Shown one piece after another: positions 1 to 7,517 of a stretch of 52,510 nucleotides of DNA. The position numbers and the translations under genes are program-made. Position 1 is the first letter of the stretch. Every line of letters starts with the position of its first letter. The DNA comes from Arthrobacter sp. Bi26 (lineage in GTDB: Bacteria; Actinomycetota; Actinomycetes; Actinomycetales; Micrococcaceae), in assembly GCF_918697925.1 (NCBI RefSeq), contig NZ_CAKKMF010000028.1, positions 1-52,510 of the forward strand. Direction: 5' to 3'. The notes under the pieces are model-generated. The model had not been told where the DNA came from and did no database searches. It saw only the letters and a list, made by a program, of their open reading frames with translations.

Positions 1-445
1 AGGGCGATGTCTTTCCAGGTTTTGGCGTCAGCCACTCCGGCCGGCCCGGCTCCGGCTCCTCCACTTTTGGATCCGTCGCCGCCGCGCTCTTGGCCATCGC
101 GTCCAAGAGCGCGGAAGCTTTTCCCAGGATGTCCACGGCAGCCTCGGACCGTGCCAGCTTGGCCTTGAGGATTTCGTTTTCCCTCAAGACCCGTTTGAGC
201 AGCTGCTTATCGCCTGCGTTCAATCGCTGGTCCTCCTCTAAGTTGTCGGATCTGGACCTCAGTTCACCGGACTCCCGCTCGCGGCACCAACGGTTCATGG
301 TGCCTTCGGTGATGCCCGCCGCCCTGATGAATGCGGCTTTAGATCCCCACTCGAGGCATTTGTCGTACTCATCCAGAATCGCGTGCTTCTGGTCGGTAGT
401 GAAGTGCTTCCGGTTCGAAACACGAACAGGCATAACGAAGTCCAT
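1..445 (-). CDS. IS3-like transposase OrfA, 3' end outside window
   Basis: This minus-strand reading frame starts at ATG 445 and stays open past the left window edge (about 148 codons visible). The start is preceded by GGGGGAAGG with 6 nt spacing. The N-terminal part carries a helix-turn-helix of the kind found in IS3 OrfA (residues about 12-50, with TEGTMNRWCRERE as recognition region), followed by a leucine-zipper-like segment (LKRVLRENEILKAKLARSEA, about 78-97) that in this family mediates OrfA/OrfAB contacts. Such proteins bind the element ends and regulate transposition. The C-terminal catalytic OrfB part is not in the window. Family assignment is by motif layout only; the exact IS group is not known. 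Confidence 0.8.
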   Translation of the reverse strand, partial: MDFVMPVRVSNRKHFTTDQKHAILDEYDKCLEWGSKAAFIRAAGITEGTMNRWCRERESGELRSRSDNLEEDQRLNAGDKQLLKRVLRENEILKAKLARSEAAVDILGKASALLDAMAKSAAATDPKVEEPEPGRPEWLTPKPGKTSP

Positions 446-518
446 GATGGACCTTCCCCCGCTCTGAGCACCGGCTCCAGCAACAGAAAACCTGTCACAC
501 AACAGCCTGACACACAGG
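1..518 (-). mobile_element. End of IS3-like insertion sequence, left part outside window
   Basis: The transposase gene lies 70-75 bp from a probable element end. Read on the minus strand, the sequence from about 516 inward begins TGTGTGTCAGGCTGTTGTG, repeat-rich and starting TG as IS3-family ends do. Immediately outside it, at 523, begins the right half of an intergenic palindromic repeat whose left half is missing. The boundary is therefore placed near 516-520. The other terminal repeat and any target duplication are outside the window, so the exact end is inferred. Confidence 0.55.
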
Positions 519-522
519 GAGT

Positions 523-551
523 TTCCGGCGACCCCGCTGCGTTCCGGCGAC
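523..551. repeat. Half-copy of the nested-palindrome intergenic repeat (copy A)
   Basis: The words TTCCGGCGAC at 523-532 and TTCCGGCGAC at 542-551 are 19 bp apart, exactly the distance between the third and fourth words of the complete copies at 4008, 5134, 10380 and 11936. The first two words are absent and IS sequence stands in their place. It lies just downstream of the isomerase gene ending at 587. Confidence 0.75.
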
Positions 552-586
552 TCGGCGTAGAAGTCGTCCGCCAGGCCGTCAGGCCC

Positions 587-1606
587 TCAGCTCGTCAGGT
601 GCAGCGACGCCGAAAGCGCCGCGTCAGCATCCCGCAGGACCTTGGCCGCCACCTGGAGGCCCTCGATCCGGCCCAGGGAGACGTCCTCATGTTCGATGTT
701 GACCAGCATGTTGGGGTCCACCTCGTACAGCGCGCGCAGGAACTCGGTCCAGTAGGCGGTGTCGTGCCCGCGGCCCAGGGCCACGAAGTCCCAGGCGGAG
801 TCCTTGGGCCACTCGTTGGCCCACTCGTCGCCGCCGAGGTTGGTGCGGCTTTCCTCCGGGGAAAGCCGGCGGAAGCTGTTGTCGAGGACACCGTAGAGCG
901 CGGCGTTCCCCGTGTTCACGCGGACGTCCTTCGCCGCCGCCTGGAAGACAAGCGGACCGAGCTCGCGGACCACCGCCACCGGATCCATCTGCTGCCAGAA
1001 CAGGTGCGAGGCGTCCAGCTCGACCCCCACGTGGGTCGCGCCGGTCAGCTCGATGAGCTTGTGGACATCGGCAGTATTGAACACGATGTTCTGCGGGTGC
1101 AGCTCGAGGGCAACCTTCACGCCGTGATCGGCTGCGAGGCGGTCGGTTTCCTTCCAGAAGTCGGCCGCGATGCCCCACTGATAGTCGAGCACGTCCAGGG
1201 CCGCCGAGTTCCAGGCGTTCACGACCCAGTTGACCGTGGTGGCTCCGGGTTCGCCGCCGGGCAGGCCGGACATGGTCACCACGCGGTCCTGTCCCAGCCG
1301 CTGCGCCAGCCGGATGGAGCGGCGGATATCCTCGGCATGCTTCTCGCCGATTTCACGCTTGGGGTGCAGCGGGTTGCCGTTGCAGTTCAGGCCGGCGATC
1401 GAGACGCCGGTCCCCTCGAAGATCGCGAGGTAGTCGTCGCGGGCCGCGTCGCTCTCAAGGATCTGGTCCATGGTGGGGACGTGGACGGCCGGCAGGAATC
1501 CACCCGTGTTGATTTCGATGCCGGTCAGTCCCAGGCCGGCGATGACCTTGAGGGCCTCGGGCAGCGGCCGGTCGTGCAGGATTGCGTTGTAGACACCGAG
1601 TTTCAT
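587..1606 (-). CDS. Sugar phosphate isomerase/epimerase family protein (TIM barrel)
   Basis: A 339-residue cytoplasmic protein of the xylose-isomerase-like TIM-barrel superfamily. Metal-ligand candidates are in the usual places: E169 (ALELHPQN), D198 and H201 (ELDASH), and E305 (IEHED). Members isomerise, epimerise, dehydrate or cleave free or oxidised sugars using a divalent metal. Its ATG overlaps the stop of the upstream Gfo/Idh/MocA gene by 4 nt, so the two are translationally coupled and very probably act in sequence: dehydrogenase first, then this enzyme on the keto-sugar. Regulation is likely by the divergent LacI protein at 2936. The exact substrate cannot be told from sequence; inositol, levoglucosan-like anhydrosugars or glycosides are all possible. 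Confidence 0.85.
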   Translation of the reverse strand: MKLGVYNAILHDRPLPEALKVIAGLGLTGIEINTGGFLPAVHVPTMDQILESDAARDDYLAIFEGTGVSIAGLNCNGNPLHPKREIGEKHAEDIRRSIRLAQRLGQDRVVTMSGLPGGEPGATTVNWVVNAWNSAALDVLDYQWGIAADFWKETDRLAADHGVKVALELHPQNIVFNTADVHKLIELTGATHVGVELDASHLFWQQMDPVAVVRELGPLVFQAAAKDVRVNTGNAALYGVLDNSFRRLSPEESRTNLGGDEWANEWPKDSAWDFVALGRGHDTAYWTEFLRALYEVDPNMLVNIEHEDVSLGRIEGLQVAAKVLRDADAALSASLHLTS

Positions 1607-2781
1607 AGCGTGATTTTCTTTCCGTTGTTGAGGGCGGATTCAGTGACAGCGCCGAGCAGTTCCATGTTGCGCACGCCCTCGTCGAACGTGGCGCAGCGGG
1701 GCAGGGAATCCGCCTGGCTGAGGCCGGCGACCTCCTCGAGGAAGGCCCGGGACTGGTAGGCGAAGGCGTCGTTCTGGCCGAACCCGACACTGGGCGCGTC
1801 CATGGCCAGGCCGCCGGCGATGTACGGGTGTCCGGGTCCGAGGATGACCTGGCGGTAGCCGTTCTCGTTGGCCGGGCCGTCGTTGAGGAACAGTTCGATT
1901 TCCGCGGGGCGGCGCTGATCGAACCGGGCGGCGCCGTTCTCGCAGAAGACCTCGAAGATGAGGCTGTTGGCGTGGCCGGCCGCGACACGGGAGACCTCGA
2001 AGCCGCCGGCGCCGTTCTCGAATTCGGCGGAGAACACCGCGTAGTCGTCGTTTTCGACCGGCTCGAAGGTGTCGCTGACCGCGGCGTGGTCGTGGCCCAT
2101 GACGGCGCCAAGCGGCAGCGGGCGCTTGTCGATCACGGTGCTGAGGCGTCCGCCGCTGATGGACTTGATGTCGCCGCAGAGGAACTCGGCAACGTACGTC
2201 AGGTGGCTGCCGACGTCGGCCAGCGCACCGGAGCCCGGGCCGCCCTTGTAGCGCCAGCTCATGGGGGCCGACGGGCTGAACCCGTAGTCGGTCCAGTAGC
2301 GGCCGCTGAAGTGCAGGACGTTGCCCAGGACGCCGCTACGGATGAGGTCGCGGATGTACGCGATGCCCGGCGTGCGGCGGAAGGTGAACCCGATGCGGGC
2401 GATCGAGCTGGCGTTGCGGGCCGCCTCGGCCATGGCGCGGGCGTCGTCGATGGAGTCGCTCAGCGGCTTTTCGCACAGCACGTGCTTCCCGGCGGCCAGC
2501 AGGCCCTCCACGACTTCGCGGTGGAGGGAGTTCGCGATCACGACGCTCACGACGTCGATGTCATCGGCCTCGGCGATCGCCTGCCACGAGGTGTCATTGC
2601 GTTCGTAGCCAAAACGCTTCGCGGCCAGGGAACCGAACTCGGCGTTGACGTCGCCGATGGAGACCAGCCGGATAGGAGGAAGAACGGGGCTGTAGAGCGC
2701 GGACGCCGTCCGGTACGCAGCCGCGTGCGCTTTTCCTGCCATTCCGGCGCCGATTACGGCAACTCCCAAACTGTCAGCCAT
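1603..2781 (-). CDS. Gfo/Idh/MocA family NAD(P)-dependent sugar oxidoreductase
   Basis: 392 residues, typical family length. The N-terminal Rossmann fold has the dinucleotide motif GAGMAGKAH (residues 11-19), the family-defining EKP triad at 103-105, and the catalytic region ADVGSH (D188, H192) in the C-terminal domain. Such enzymes oxidise a ring hydroxyl of a cyclic sugar or polyol. By layout it resembles the levoglucosan/glucoside dehydrogenase branch (about 390 aa), but that is from memory. It is first in a two-gene operon with the isomerase at 587 and is transcribed from the promoter at 2886-2863, divergent from lacI. Cytoplasmic. Confidence 0.87.
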   Translation of the reverse strand: MADSLGVAVIGAGMAGKAHAAAYRTASALYSPVLPPIRLVSIGDVNAEFGSLAAKRFGYERNDTSWQAIAEADDIDVVSVVIANSLHREVVEGLLAAGKHVLCEKPLSDSIDDARAMAEAARNASSIARIGFTFRRTPGIAYIRDLIRSGVLGNVLHFSGRYWTDYGFSPSAPMSWRYKGGPGSGALADVGSHLTYVAEFLCGDIKSISGGRLSTVIDKRPLPLGAVMGHDHAAVSDTFEPVENDDYAVFSAEFENGAGGFEVSRVAAGHANSLIFEVFCENGAARFDQRRPAEIELFLNDGPANENGYRQVILGPGHPYIAGGLAMDAPSVGFGQNDAFAYQSRAFLEEVAGLSQADSLPRCATFDEGVRNMELLGAVTESALNNGKKITL

Positions 2782-2830
2782 CGATTTCTCCTTTGAAATT
2801 CGGCCAGACCGCCGGCCCGACCCTTGAAAA

Positions 2831-2891
2831 TTGGAGCGCTACAAAAACGGGCGCTGAACAAAAGCGTAGCTATGTACATATGTCCTGTCAA
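2831..2891 (-). promoter_or_regulatory. Promoter and LacI-type operator for the 2781-587 operon
   Basis: On the minus strand TTGACA (2891-2886), a 17-bp spacer and TACGCT (2868-2863) form a good sigma-70-like promoter. Just downstream, at 2831-2844, is TTGGAGCGCTACAA, a palindrome with one mismatch and the central CG typical of LacI-family operators. A regulator bound there would block initiation or escape. A perfect 10-bp palindrome TATGTACATA (2871-2880) lies in the spacer and may be a second binding site. The divergent lacI gene starts at 2936. Confidence 0.6.
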
Positions 2892-2935
2892 TGGTTGACC
2901 GGTTATCCTCGGATGAGACGTGAAAGGCTCTGCAG

Positions 2936-3949
2936 ATGTCGTTGAACACCCCCCGAACCCGACGCCCGACGATCTACGATGTCGCAAAGAGCGCCGGCGT
3001 CTCCCCGTCGCTGGTCTCGCTCGTGCTGCAAAACCCGTCGAAGGTCAGCGAGAAGCGCCGGGAGGCCGTCCGGGTGGCCATGTCGGAGCTCGGTTACCGG
3101 CCCAGCCGGGCGGCGACCACGCTCGCCAGCAGCCAGACGAAGAGCATCGGGCTGGTCATTGACGACTTCCGGAACCTCTGGTTCGTGGACCTCCTGCGCG
3201 GCATGGAATCCGCCCTTTCACCCCACGGCTACCAGGTCACCCTCGCGGATTCCCGCCCGGGCGAGAACCGCATCACGGAGGCCACGGACGGCCTGCTGTC
3301 CATGCACGTGGAGGGCCTTGTCATCGCCGCCGAGCCAAGCGAGTCCATGATGGCCGGGACCTGGGTTCCGGCAGTCGTCGCCGGCTGGCGAAACGGCGTT
3401 CCCGCGGGAGCAGACCTCATTACGAACGACGACGACGGCGGCGGCCGCATGGCGGCGGAGCACCTGCTGGGGCTCGGCCACACCCGGATCGGACACCTTT
3501 CGGGCTCCGGAGGTGCCGCTGCCCACCGGCGGGACGGTTTCCGCAGCGGCATCGTGGAGGCCGGCGTCGAGGTCCGGATCGCCGGTGAATCCCAGGGGAC
3601 CTCGGAGGAGGATGGCTACGCCGCCGCCTGCTGGCTGCTCGACCACCACCCCGACACGACCGCCCTGTTCGCGGCCAATGACACCATGGCCCTGGGTGCC
3701 CTGGCCGCGGCCAAGGCCCGCGGCCTGTCCGTCCCGGCGGACCTGTCCGTGATTGGCTACGACAACTCCCAACTGGCCAAGTCTCGGTACCTGGACCTGA
3801 CCTCCGTGGACAATCGCAGCGACGTTGTGGGGTCCCATGTCGCCAACACCCTGCTGGCACGGATCCAGGACCCAACTCTCGAACCCCGGCGCAAGCTGAT
3901 CGAGCCGGCCCTCATCGTCCGCGGCACGACGGCCCGCGTTTCCGGCTGA
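2936..3949 (+). CDS. LacI family transcriptional regulator
   Basis: 337 residues. The N-terminal HTH begins PTIYDVAKSAGVSPSLVSLVL (about 11-31; the classic LacI form is TIxDVAxxAGVSxxTVS), followed by a hinge helix RPSRAATTLAS, then a periplasmic-binding-protein-like ligand domain (GLVIDDFRNLWFVDLL to the C-terminus) that senses a sugar. It is divergent from the oxidoreductase/isomerase operon, and the operator-like palindrome at 2831-2844 lies between them, so it most likely represses that operon until the inducer binds. ATG 2936 was chosen as the first start of the HTH frame. The upstream TTGACC at 2895 could be its -35, but no convincing -10 was seen. Confidence 0.9.
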   Translation: MSLNTPRTRRPTIYDVAKSAGVSPSLVSLVLQNPSKVSEKRREAVRVAMSELGYRPSRAATTLASSQTKSIGLVIDDFRNLWFVDLLRGMESALSPHGYQVTLADSRPGENRITEATDGLLSMHVEGLVIAAEPSESMMAGTWVPAVVAGWRNGVPAGADLITNDDDGGGRMAAEHLLGLGHTRIGHLSGSGGAAAHRRDGFRSGIVEAGVEVRIAGESQGTSEEDGYAAACWLLDHHPDTTALFAANDTMALGALAAAKARGLSVPADLSVIGYDNSQLAKSRYLDLTSVDNRSDVVGSHVANTLLARIQDPTLEPRRKLIEPALIVRGTTARVSG

Positions 3950-3976
3950 GCCCTCCCCCACCTCCGTCGAACTCGT

Positions 3977-3998
3977 GGGAGGCGCCCGCCAGCCTCCC
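3977..3998. terminator. Stem-loop downstream of lacI
   Basis: GGGAGGC (3977-3983) and GCCTCCC (3992-3998) form a perfect 7-bp stem with an 8-nt loop, 27 bp after the lacI stop. No T-run follows, so it is a terminator candidate only. It is followed immediately by repeat copy B. Confidence 0.4.
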
Positions 3999-4007
3999 GC
4001 CGTCGAA

Positions 4008-4067
4008 ATCGCGGGAAACCACCGAACTCGCCGTAAACTTGCGGCGCCTCCGCCGCGTTCCGGCGAA
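4008..4067. repeat. Nested-palindrome intergenic repeat, degenerate copy B
   Basis: Four words stand at the family offsets 0, 19, 31 and 50: ATCGCGGGAA (4008), CTCGCCGTAA (4027), TTGCGGCGCC (4039) and TTCCGGCGAA (4058). It is more diverged than copies E and F but keeps the exact 60-bp geometry. It sits between the lacI 3' end and the start of the next gene. Confidence 0.65.
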
Positions 4068-4183
4068 CTAGGGGCGGCGTCCCAAAAAGCGCCGTCGCAA
4101 CAAATCTGGGGTGCGGCCTCGCGTTTTCCACATAACGACGGCGAGGCCTCCCGCCCGATTGGATGGCAGCGCAAGCTTGTGGC

Positions 4184-5125
4184 ATGACGCAGATATCCCT
4201 CCTGGAGCTGCCTCCGACAGGCAACCGCTGGCGCACCGAACAACTCCTGGACCTCGGCTACGGCTCGCGCGCCATCCGTTCGCTTCTGGATTCGGGGGGC
4301 CTCGTCCGGCTCCGGCACGGCTGCTACATCCGCGCCAGCCTGTGGCGGGCCCAGTCCCCCGCCGTCAGGAGCCGGCAGCTCATCTACGCGCATGCCCACG
4401 GGACGCGCACGACGTCGACGGGCGCCTTCCTCTACAGCCACACTTCCGCCGCACGCCTCCGCCGCCTCTACCTGTGGGACGTGGATGACGCGATCCATGT
4501 CCTCCAGAAAGTGCGCCCCTCGAACGAGCGCCACGGCAGGGACGTCCGTTGCCACACGCGCCCCTTCGCGGAACACGACGTCGCCGTAGTGAACGGCCTT
4601 CGGACGACTTCCCTGGAGCGCACAACGGCCGACTGCGCCATGCTGCTGGGCTACAGGCAGGCGTTGATCCTCACTGACCACGCGCTTCGCCTGGCCGCGG
4701 ACCCGGCCGCCCTGCAGACCATGGCAAATGATCTGGACGGCCGCCGGGGAATCCGGACGTTCCGGCGGGTCCTCGCCTCGGCCGATCCGCGGTCCGAATC
4801 TCCCGGCGAAACCCTGGCGCGCGAGCTGATCCTGCGGTGCCGGATCAGGCCTCCTGAGCCGCAACTGGAGGTCTCAAGCCGCGCCGGGCGCCATCGCCTG
4901 GACTTTGCGTGGAAAGAGGAGAAGGTCGCCCTCGAGTTCGACGGCAAAATCAAGTACTTCGATTACAGTCCCACAGCCGAGGTGATCTTCGAGGAACGGC
5001 GCCGGGAGAAGGCCCTGACTGAAGAGGGCTGGCGGTTCGTCCGGGTTGAGTGGAAGGACCTCTTCCGCGAGCAGGAATTCAAGAGCCGTCTGCTTCGTGC
5101 GCTGGCTAGACGCCCGCACCCTTGA
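4184..5125 (+). CDS. AbiEi-antitoxin-like wHTH protein with C-terminal Vsr/DUF559-like nuclease fold
   Basis: 313 residues from ATG 4184; ATG 4163 is an in-frame alternative and neither has a clear ribosome site. The N-terminal 60-70 residues resemble the winged-helix domain of AbiEi-type antitoxins (LLDSGGLVRLRHGCYI, a pattern common to that domain). The C-terminal part has LDFAWKEEKVALEFDGKIKY, where D, E and D of the EFDGK box match the PD-(D/E)XK/Vsr-like layout of DUF559 proteins, then a GWRFVRVEWKDL segment. There is no adjacent AbiEii nucleotidyltransferase toxin, so a classic type IV toxin-antitoxin pair is not supported. Proteins with this fusion are widespread in Arthrobacter-like genomes and their role is not known to me. 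Confidence 0.65.
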   Translation: MTQISLLELPPTGNRWRTEQLLDLGYGSRAIRSLLDSGGLVRLRHGCYIRASLWRAQSPAVRSRQLIYAHAHGTRTTSTGAFLYSHTSAARLRRLYLWDVDDAIHVLQKVRPSNERHGRDVRCHTRPFAEHDVAVVNGLRTTSLERTTADCAMLLGYRQALILTDHALRLAADPAALQTMANDLDGRRGIRTFRRVLASADPRSESPGETLARELILRCRIRPPEPQLEVSSRAGRHRLDFAWKEEKVALEFDGKIKYFDYSPTAEVIFEERRREKALTEEGWRFVRVEWKDLFREQEFKSRLLRALARRPHP

Positions 5126-5133
5126 GCGTCGAA

Positions 5134-5193
5134 TTCGCCGGAAGCCCGCAACGTCGCAGGAATCTTACGGCGACCCCGCGGGTTTCCGGCGAA
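5134..5193. repeat. Nested-palindrome intergenic repeat, copy C
   Basis: Words TTCGCCGGAA (5134), GTCGCAGGAA (5153), TTACGGCGAC (5165) and TTCCGGCGAA (5184) stand at offsets 0, 19, 31 and 50. The outer pair is a perfect 10-bp inverted repeat. It starts 9 bp after the stop at 5125, between two convergent genes. Confidence 0.85.
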
Positions 5194-5197
5194 GTGC

Positions 5198-5347
5198 GTG
5201 GCGGCGGGGCGCGGAGTGGGCGTCGGCCGAGCCCGTTCTGCCTCTCGGGTCCCTTGGGTGGCGGCGGGGCGCGGAGTGGGCTCCGACGGGCGGCGAACTG
5301 CGCGGCCGGCGGCGGATTGGGTGGGCTGCGGCAGGGCGCGGAGTGGG
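5198..5347. repeat. Three direct copies of a GC-rich 20-bp unit
   Basis: GCGGCGGGGCGCGGAGTGGG occurs identically at 5201-5220 and 5261-5280 (the match extends 3 bp upstream, period 60) and with one change at about 5328-5347. All three copies lie in the convergent intergenic region between 5125 and 5365, directly after repeat copy C. No gene is supported here. The origin could be slipped-strand or repeat-mediated duplication. Confidence 0.7.
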
Positions 5348-5364
5348 CAGAGGTCGGCGGCTGC

Positions 5365-6060
5365 CTACGCCCCGTAGCTCGGTTCGCGCCTCTTGACCCA
5401 GCCGATGGCGAGCGAGGTCAGCGGCACGAAGGCGAACTCCACGAGGGTCTTGTAGAGGAAGCCCACGAGGACGTAGTTCACGAACATCCCGGCGTCGGTA
5501 ATGCCGATCACGGACGCGGCGATGCTACAGAAGATCAGTGTGTCCACGAATTCGCCGGCCACGGAGGAGCCCATGATGCGCGCCCACAAGGACCTTTCTC
5601 CGGTCCGCGCCTTCATCTTCACGAGGATCCACGAGTTGATCGTCTGGCCTGCGAGGAAGGCCAGCAGCGATGCCAGCACAATCTGCGGGACCGGCCCCAA
5701 AGCACCCTCCAAGGCTGCCTGTTTGGAGGCACCGTACTCGTCGCCGAACCCCGGAAGGGCGATGATGACCCAATAGCAGAGGGACGCAAAGACGGACAGC
5801 GCAAAGCTGGTGACGATAGCCTTGCGCGCCACTTTGAAGCCATAGACCTCGCTGATGACGTCGCCCAGGATGTAGGCCAGCGGGAAGAGGAAGAATCCGC
5901 CGTCTGTGATGACGGGGCCGATCGCCACGCCCTTGGACGCCCCGATGTTGGACAGGATCAGCACAACGGCCATGACGGCCAGGATGATGCCGAAATACGG
6001 GGAGCCGATCGAGGCGAACCTCGGCGGAGCTGAGGCCGGGAAAGTCTTGGCGGAAGTCAT
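5365..6060 (-). CDS. Queuosine precursor transporter (YhhQ/VUT family, DUF165)
   Basis: 231 residues from ATG 6060 (ATG 6066 is an alternative). A polytopic membrane protein with about six hydrophobic segments: FGIILAVMAVVLILSNI, GFFLFPLAYILGDVISEVYG, the SFALSVFASLCYWVII region, IVLASLLAFLAGQTINSWI, the FVDTLIFCSIAASVIGI region and FVNYVLVGFLYKTLVEF. The ILGDVISEVYG and GQTINSWI-type motifs are characteristic of the family, which imports queuine/preQ1-type precursors for tRNA modification. No queuosine biosynthesis gene is adjacent. I looked for a preQ1-type riboswitch upstream and could not identify one. Confidence 0.85.
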   Translation of the reverse strand: MTSAKTFPASAPPRFASIGSPYFGIILAVMAVVLILSNIGASKGVAIGPVITDGGFFLFPLAYILGDVISEVYGFKVARKAIVTSFALSVFASLCYWVIIALPGFGDEYGASKQAALEGALGPVPQIVLASLLAFLAGQTINSWILVKMKARTGERSLWARIMGSSVAGEFVDTLIFCSIAASVIGITDAGMFVNYVLVGFLYKTLVEFAFVPLTSLAIGWVKRREPSYGA

Positions 6061-6455
6061 GGGCATTCCATTCGTAGTGGTTCGCTCGGCGGCCCGTGCC
6101 CGCAAGGGGAACACGCTGGACGGCCGGCTGTATTAGCACTGGACGGCCCCGGTGACGCGAGCCGACGGAACCGCCTCCATTGTCGCACCCGGCGGTGCGG
6201 GCACGGCGGTCTGGACGGCGGTGTAGGCCCGACCAGTAGCCGCGAGTTCGCCGGAAACGCCCGAGGTCGCCGGAAATACCGAATATACGGCGATCCGGAG
6301 CGCTTCCGGCGATTTCGAAGACGACGGGCCGACGCCGCCGGGCCCACGCCGCCGGGCCCACGCTTCGTCGGCGGCACCCACGCCGCCCATGCGGCTCGCC
6401 CTCACCCTGTGAACGCTCCGGGCGTGGTGGCAGGATGGGGCCATGGACAAGACCC
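6061..6455. other. 395-bp divergent intergenic region with repeat copy D
   Basis: This gap separates the minus-strand transporter from the plus-strand ABC remnant. It holds repeat copy D (6247-6313) and a perfect 14-bp tandem duplication of CGCCGCCGGGCCCA (6333-6346 and 6347-6360). No convincing promoter hexamers, riboswitch or ORF with a ribosome site was seen in the rest. Confidence 0.6.
6247..6313. repeat. Nested-palindrome intergenic repeat, copy D with longer loop
   Basis: Words TTCGCCGGAA (6247), GTCGCCGGAA (6266), ATACGGCGAT (6285) and TTCCGGCGAT (6304). The left pair and the right pair each keep the 19-bp spacing, but the central loop is 9 nt instead of 2, so the copy is 67 bp. It is the only full copy lying upstream of both flanking genes. 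Confidence 0.75.
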
Positions 6456-6903
6456 ATGCCTGACACCGCACTTTCCACGCGCGCCCTCGTCAAGCGCTAC
6501 CGCGACGTCACCGCCGTCGACTCGCTCAACCTCGACGTCCGCCGCGGCGAAATCTACGGGTTCCTCGGCAGGAACGGGGCGGGTAAAACGACGACGATCC
6601 GCATGTTGCTCGGCCTGATCCGACCGACCAGCGGGGAGGTGAGCGTACTCGGCCGGCGCGTCAGGCCTGGCGAGACGAGCGTGTTCTCGCGCGTCGGCTT
6701 CCTCGTCGAGACCGCGACCGCCTACCCCAACCTCACAGTGCGCGAGAACCTCGACATCCAGTGCCGCCTCACCGGCTCGCCGGCGCGATCCGTTGCCGAT
6801 TCGATCGCGCTGTTGCGCCTCGATCCGTACGCCGACCGGAGCGCCGGGCAGCTCTCGCTCGGCAACAAGCAGCGCCTCGCCCTGGCCCGCGCGCTGCTGC
6901 ACC
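6456..6903 (+). pseudogene. ABC transporter ATP-binding protein, 3'-truncated by deletion
   Basis: The frame from ATG 6456 encodes about 149 residues of a drug/bacitracin-type ABC-2 exporter ATPase: Walker A GRNGAGKTTT (about 36-45), Q-loop region VGFLVETATAYPNLTVREN, and a signature-like LSLGNKQRLALARALLHH near the end. Family homology then stops abruptly. The Walker B aspartate/glutamate, D-loop and H-loop expected directly afterwards are missing, and about half of the normal 300-residue length is lost. The next bases belong, in another frame, to an ABC-2 permease C-terminal part. An internal deletion joining the two genes near 6900 explains this, and the protein cannot hydrolyse ATP normally. 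Confidence 0.8.
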
Positions 6904-7368
6904 ATGCCCGTGGCCCGTCACTGGTTCGCCGTCGCGAAGCTGGCGGTCGCGGCGGTGTGGTGGATGGCGCTCGTAATCATTGTCCTCGTCGAGGCGATGG
7001 GGATCGGACTGGCGATGGGATTGCCGGGGTTCTCGGCGCGGCTGGCCGGGACCGGAATCGCAAACGTGCTTCTGGCTGCGGGGATCTCGTTCCTGCTGGC
7101 GCCGGTGATCGCCTGGATTGCCGTCTGGAGCCGCGGCGAAGTGGCCCCCATCGCCTTCTCCCTCGTGATGCTGGCCCTGGGCAACCTGTTCGGCAAGACC
7201 GGCTGGGCGGAGTGGTTCCCCTACTCGATCGTCCCGCTGCTGATCGGCTTGGTGGCCGACCCCGTCGGCTCGCTCCCGGCGGGCAGCTATGTGGTGCTCG
7301 CGGCGACGTTTGTAGCTGGCATCGCCGCCACAGTCCTGCAACTGCGGTTTGCGGACAACGCCCAGTAA
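6904..7368 (+). pseudogene. ABC-2 type permease, N-terminally truncated remnant
   Basis: From ATG 6904 the frame gives 154 residues with about five hydrophobic segments (VAKLAVAAVWWMALVIIVLV, NVLLAAGISFLLAPVIAWIA, VAPIAFSLVMLALGNLF, SIVPLLIGLVADP, YVVLAATFVAGIAATV). ABC-2 permeases of this type normally have about 230-250 residues and six membrane segments, so roughly the first third is missing. It sits directly at the point where the upstream ATPase loses homology, in a different frame. It would have been the partner permease of that ATPase. ATG 6904 is probably fortuitous and has no ribosome site. Confidence 0.75.
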
Positions 7369-7517
7369 GCCCGGGGCCGGGCGGTCGCCGCCCAGAGCCG
7401 ACACCCTACCGGCGCCAGCATCAACGACGACGGCGTGCCCGCGGCTCCCGGAACGCACGTTCCGTAGCCGGCGGCCCGCCGTCGTTCTCCCCCGAGACAA
7501 TCCCCGAGTCGTGGCGC

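Noticed and set aside
6115..6435. Possible preQ1 riboswitch upstream of the queuosine-precursor transporter
   Set aside because: No H-type pseudoknot pattern with the expected A-rich 3' part was seen; the region is instead filled by a palindromic repeat and a GC-rich tandem duplication.
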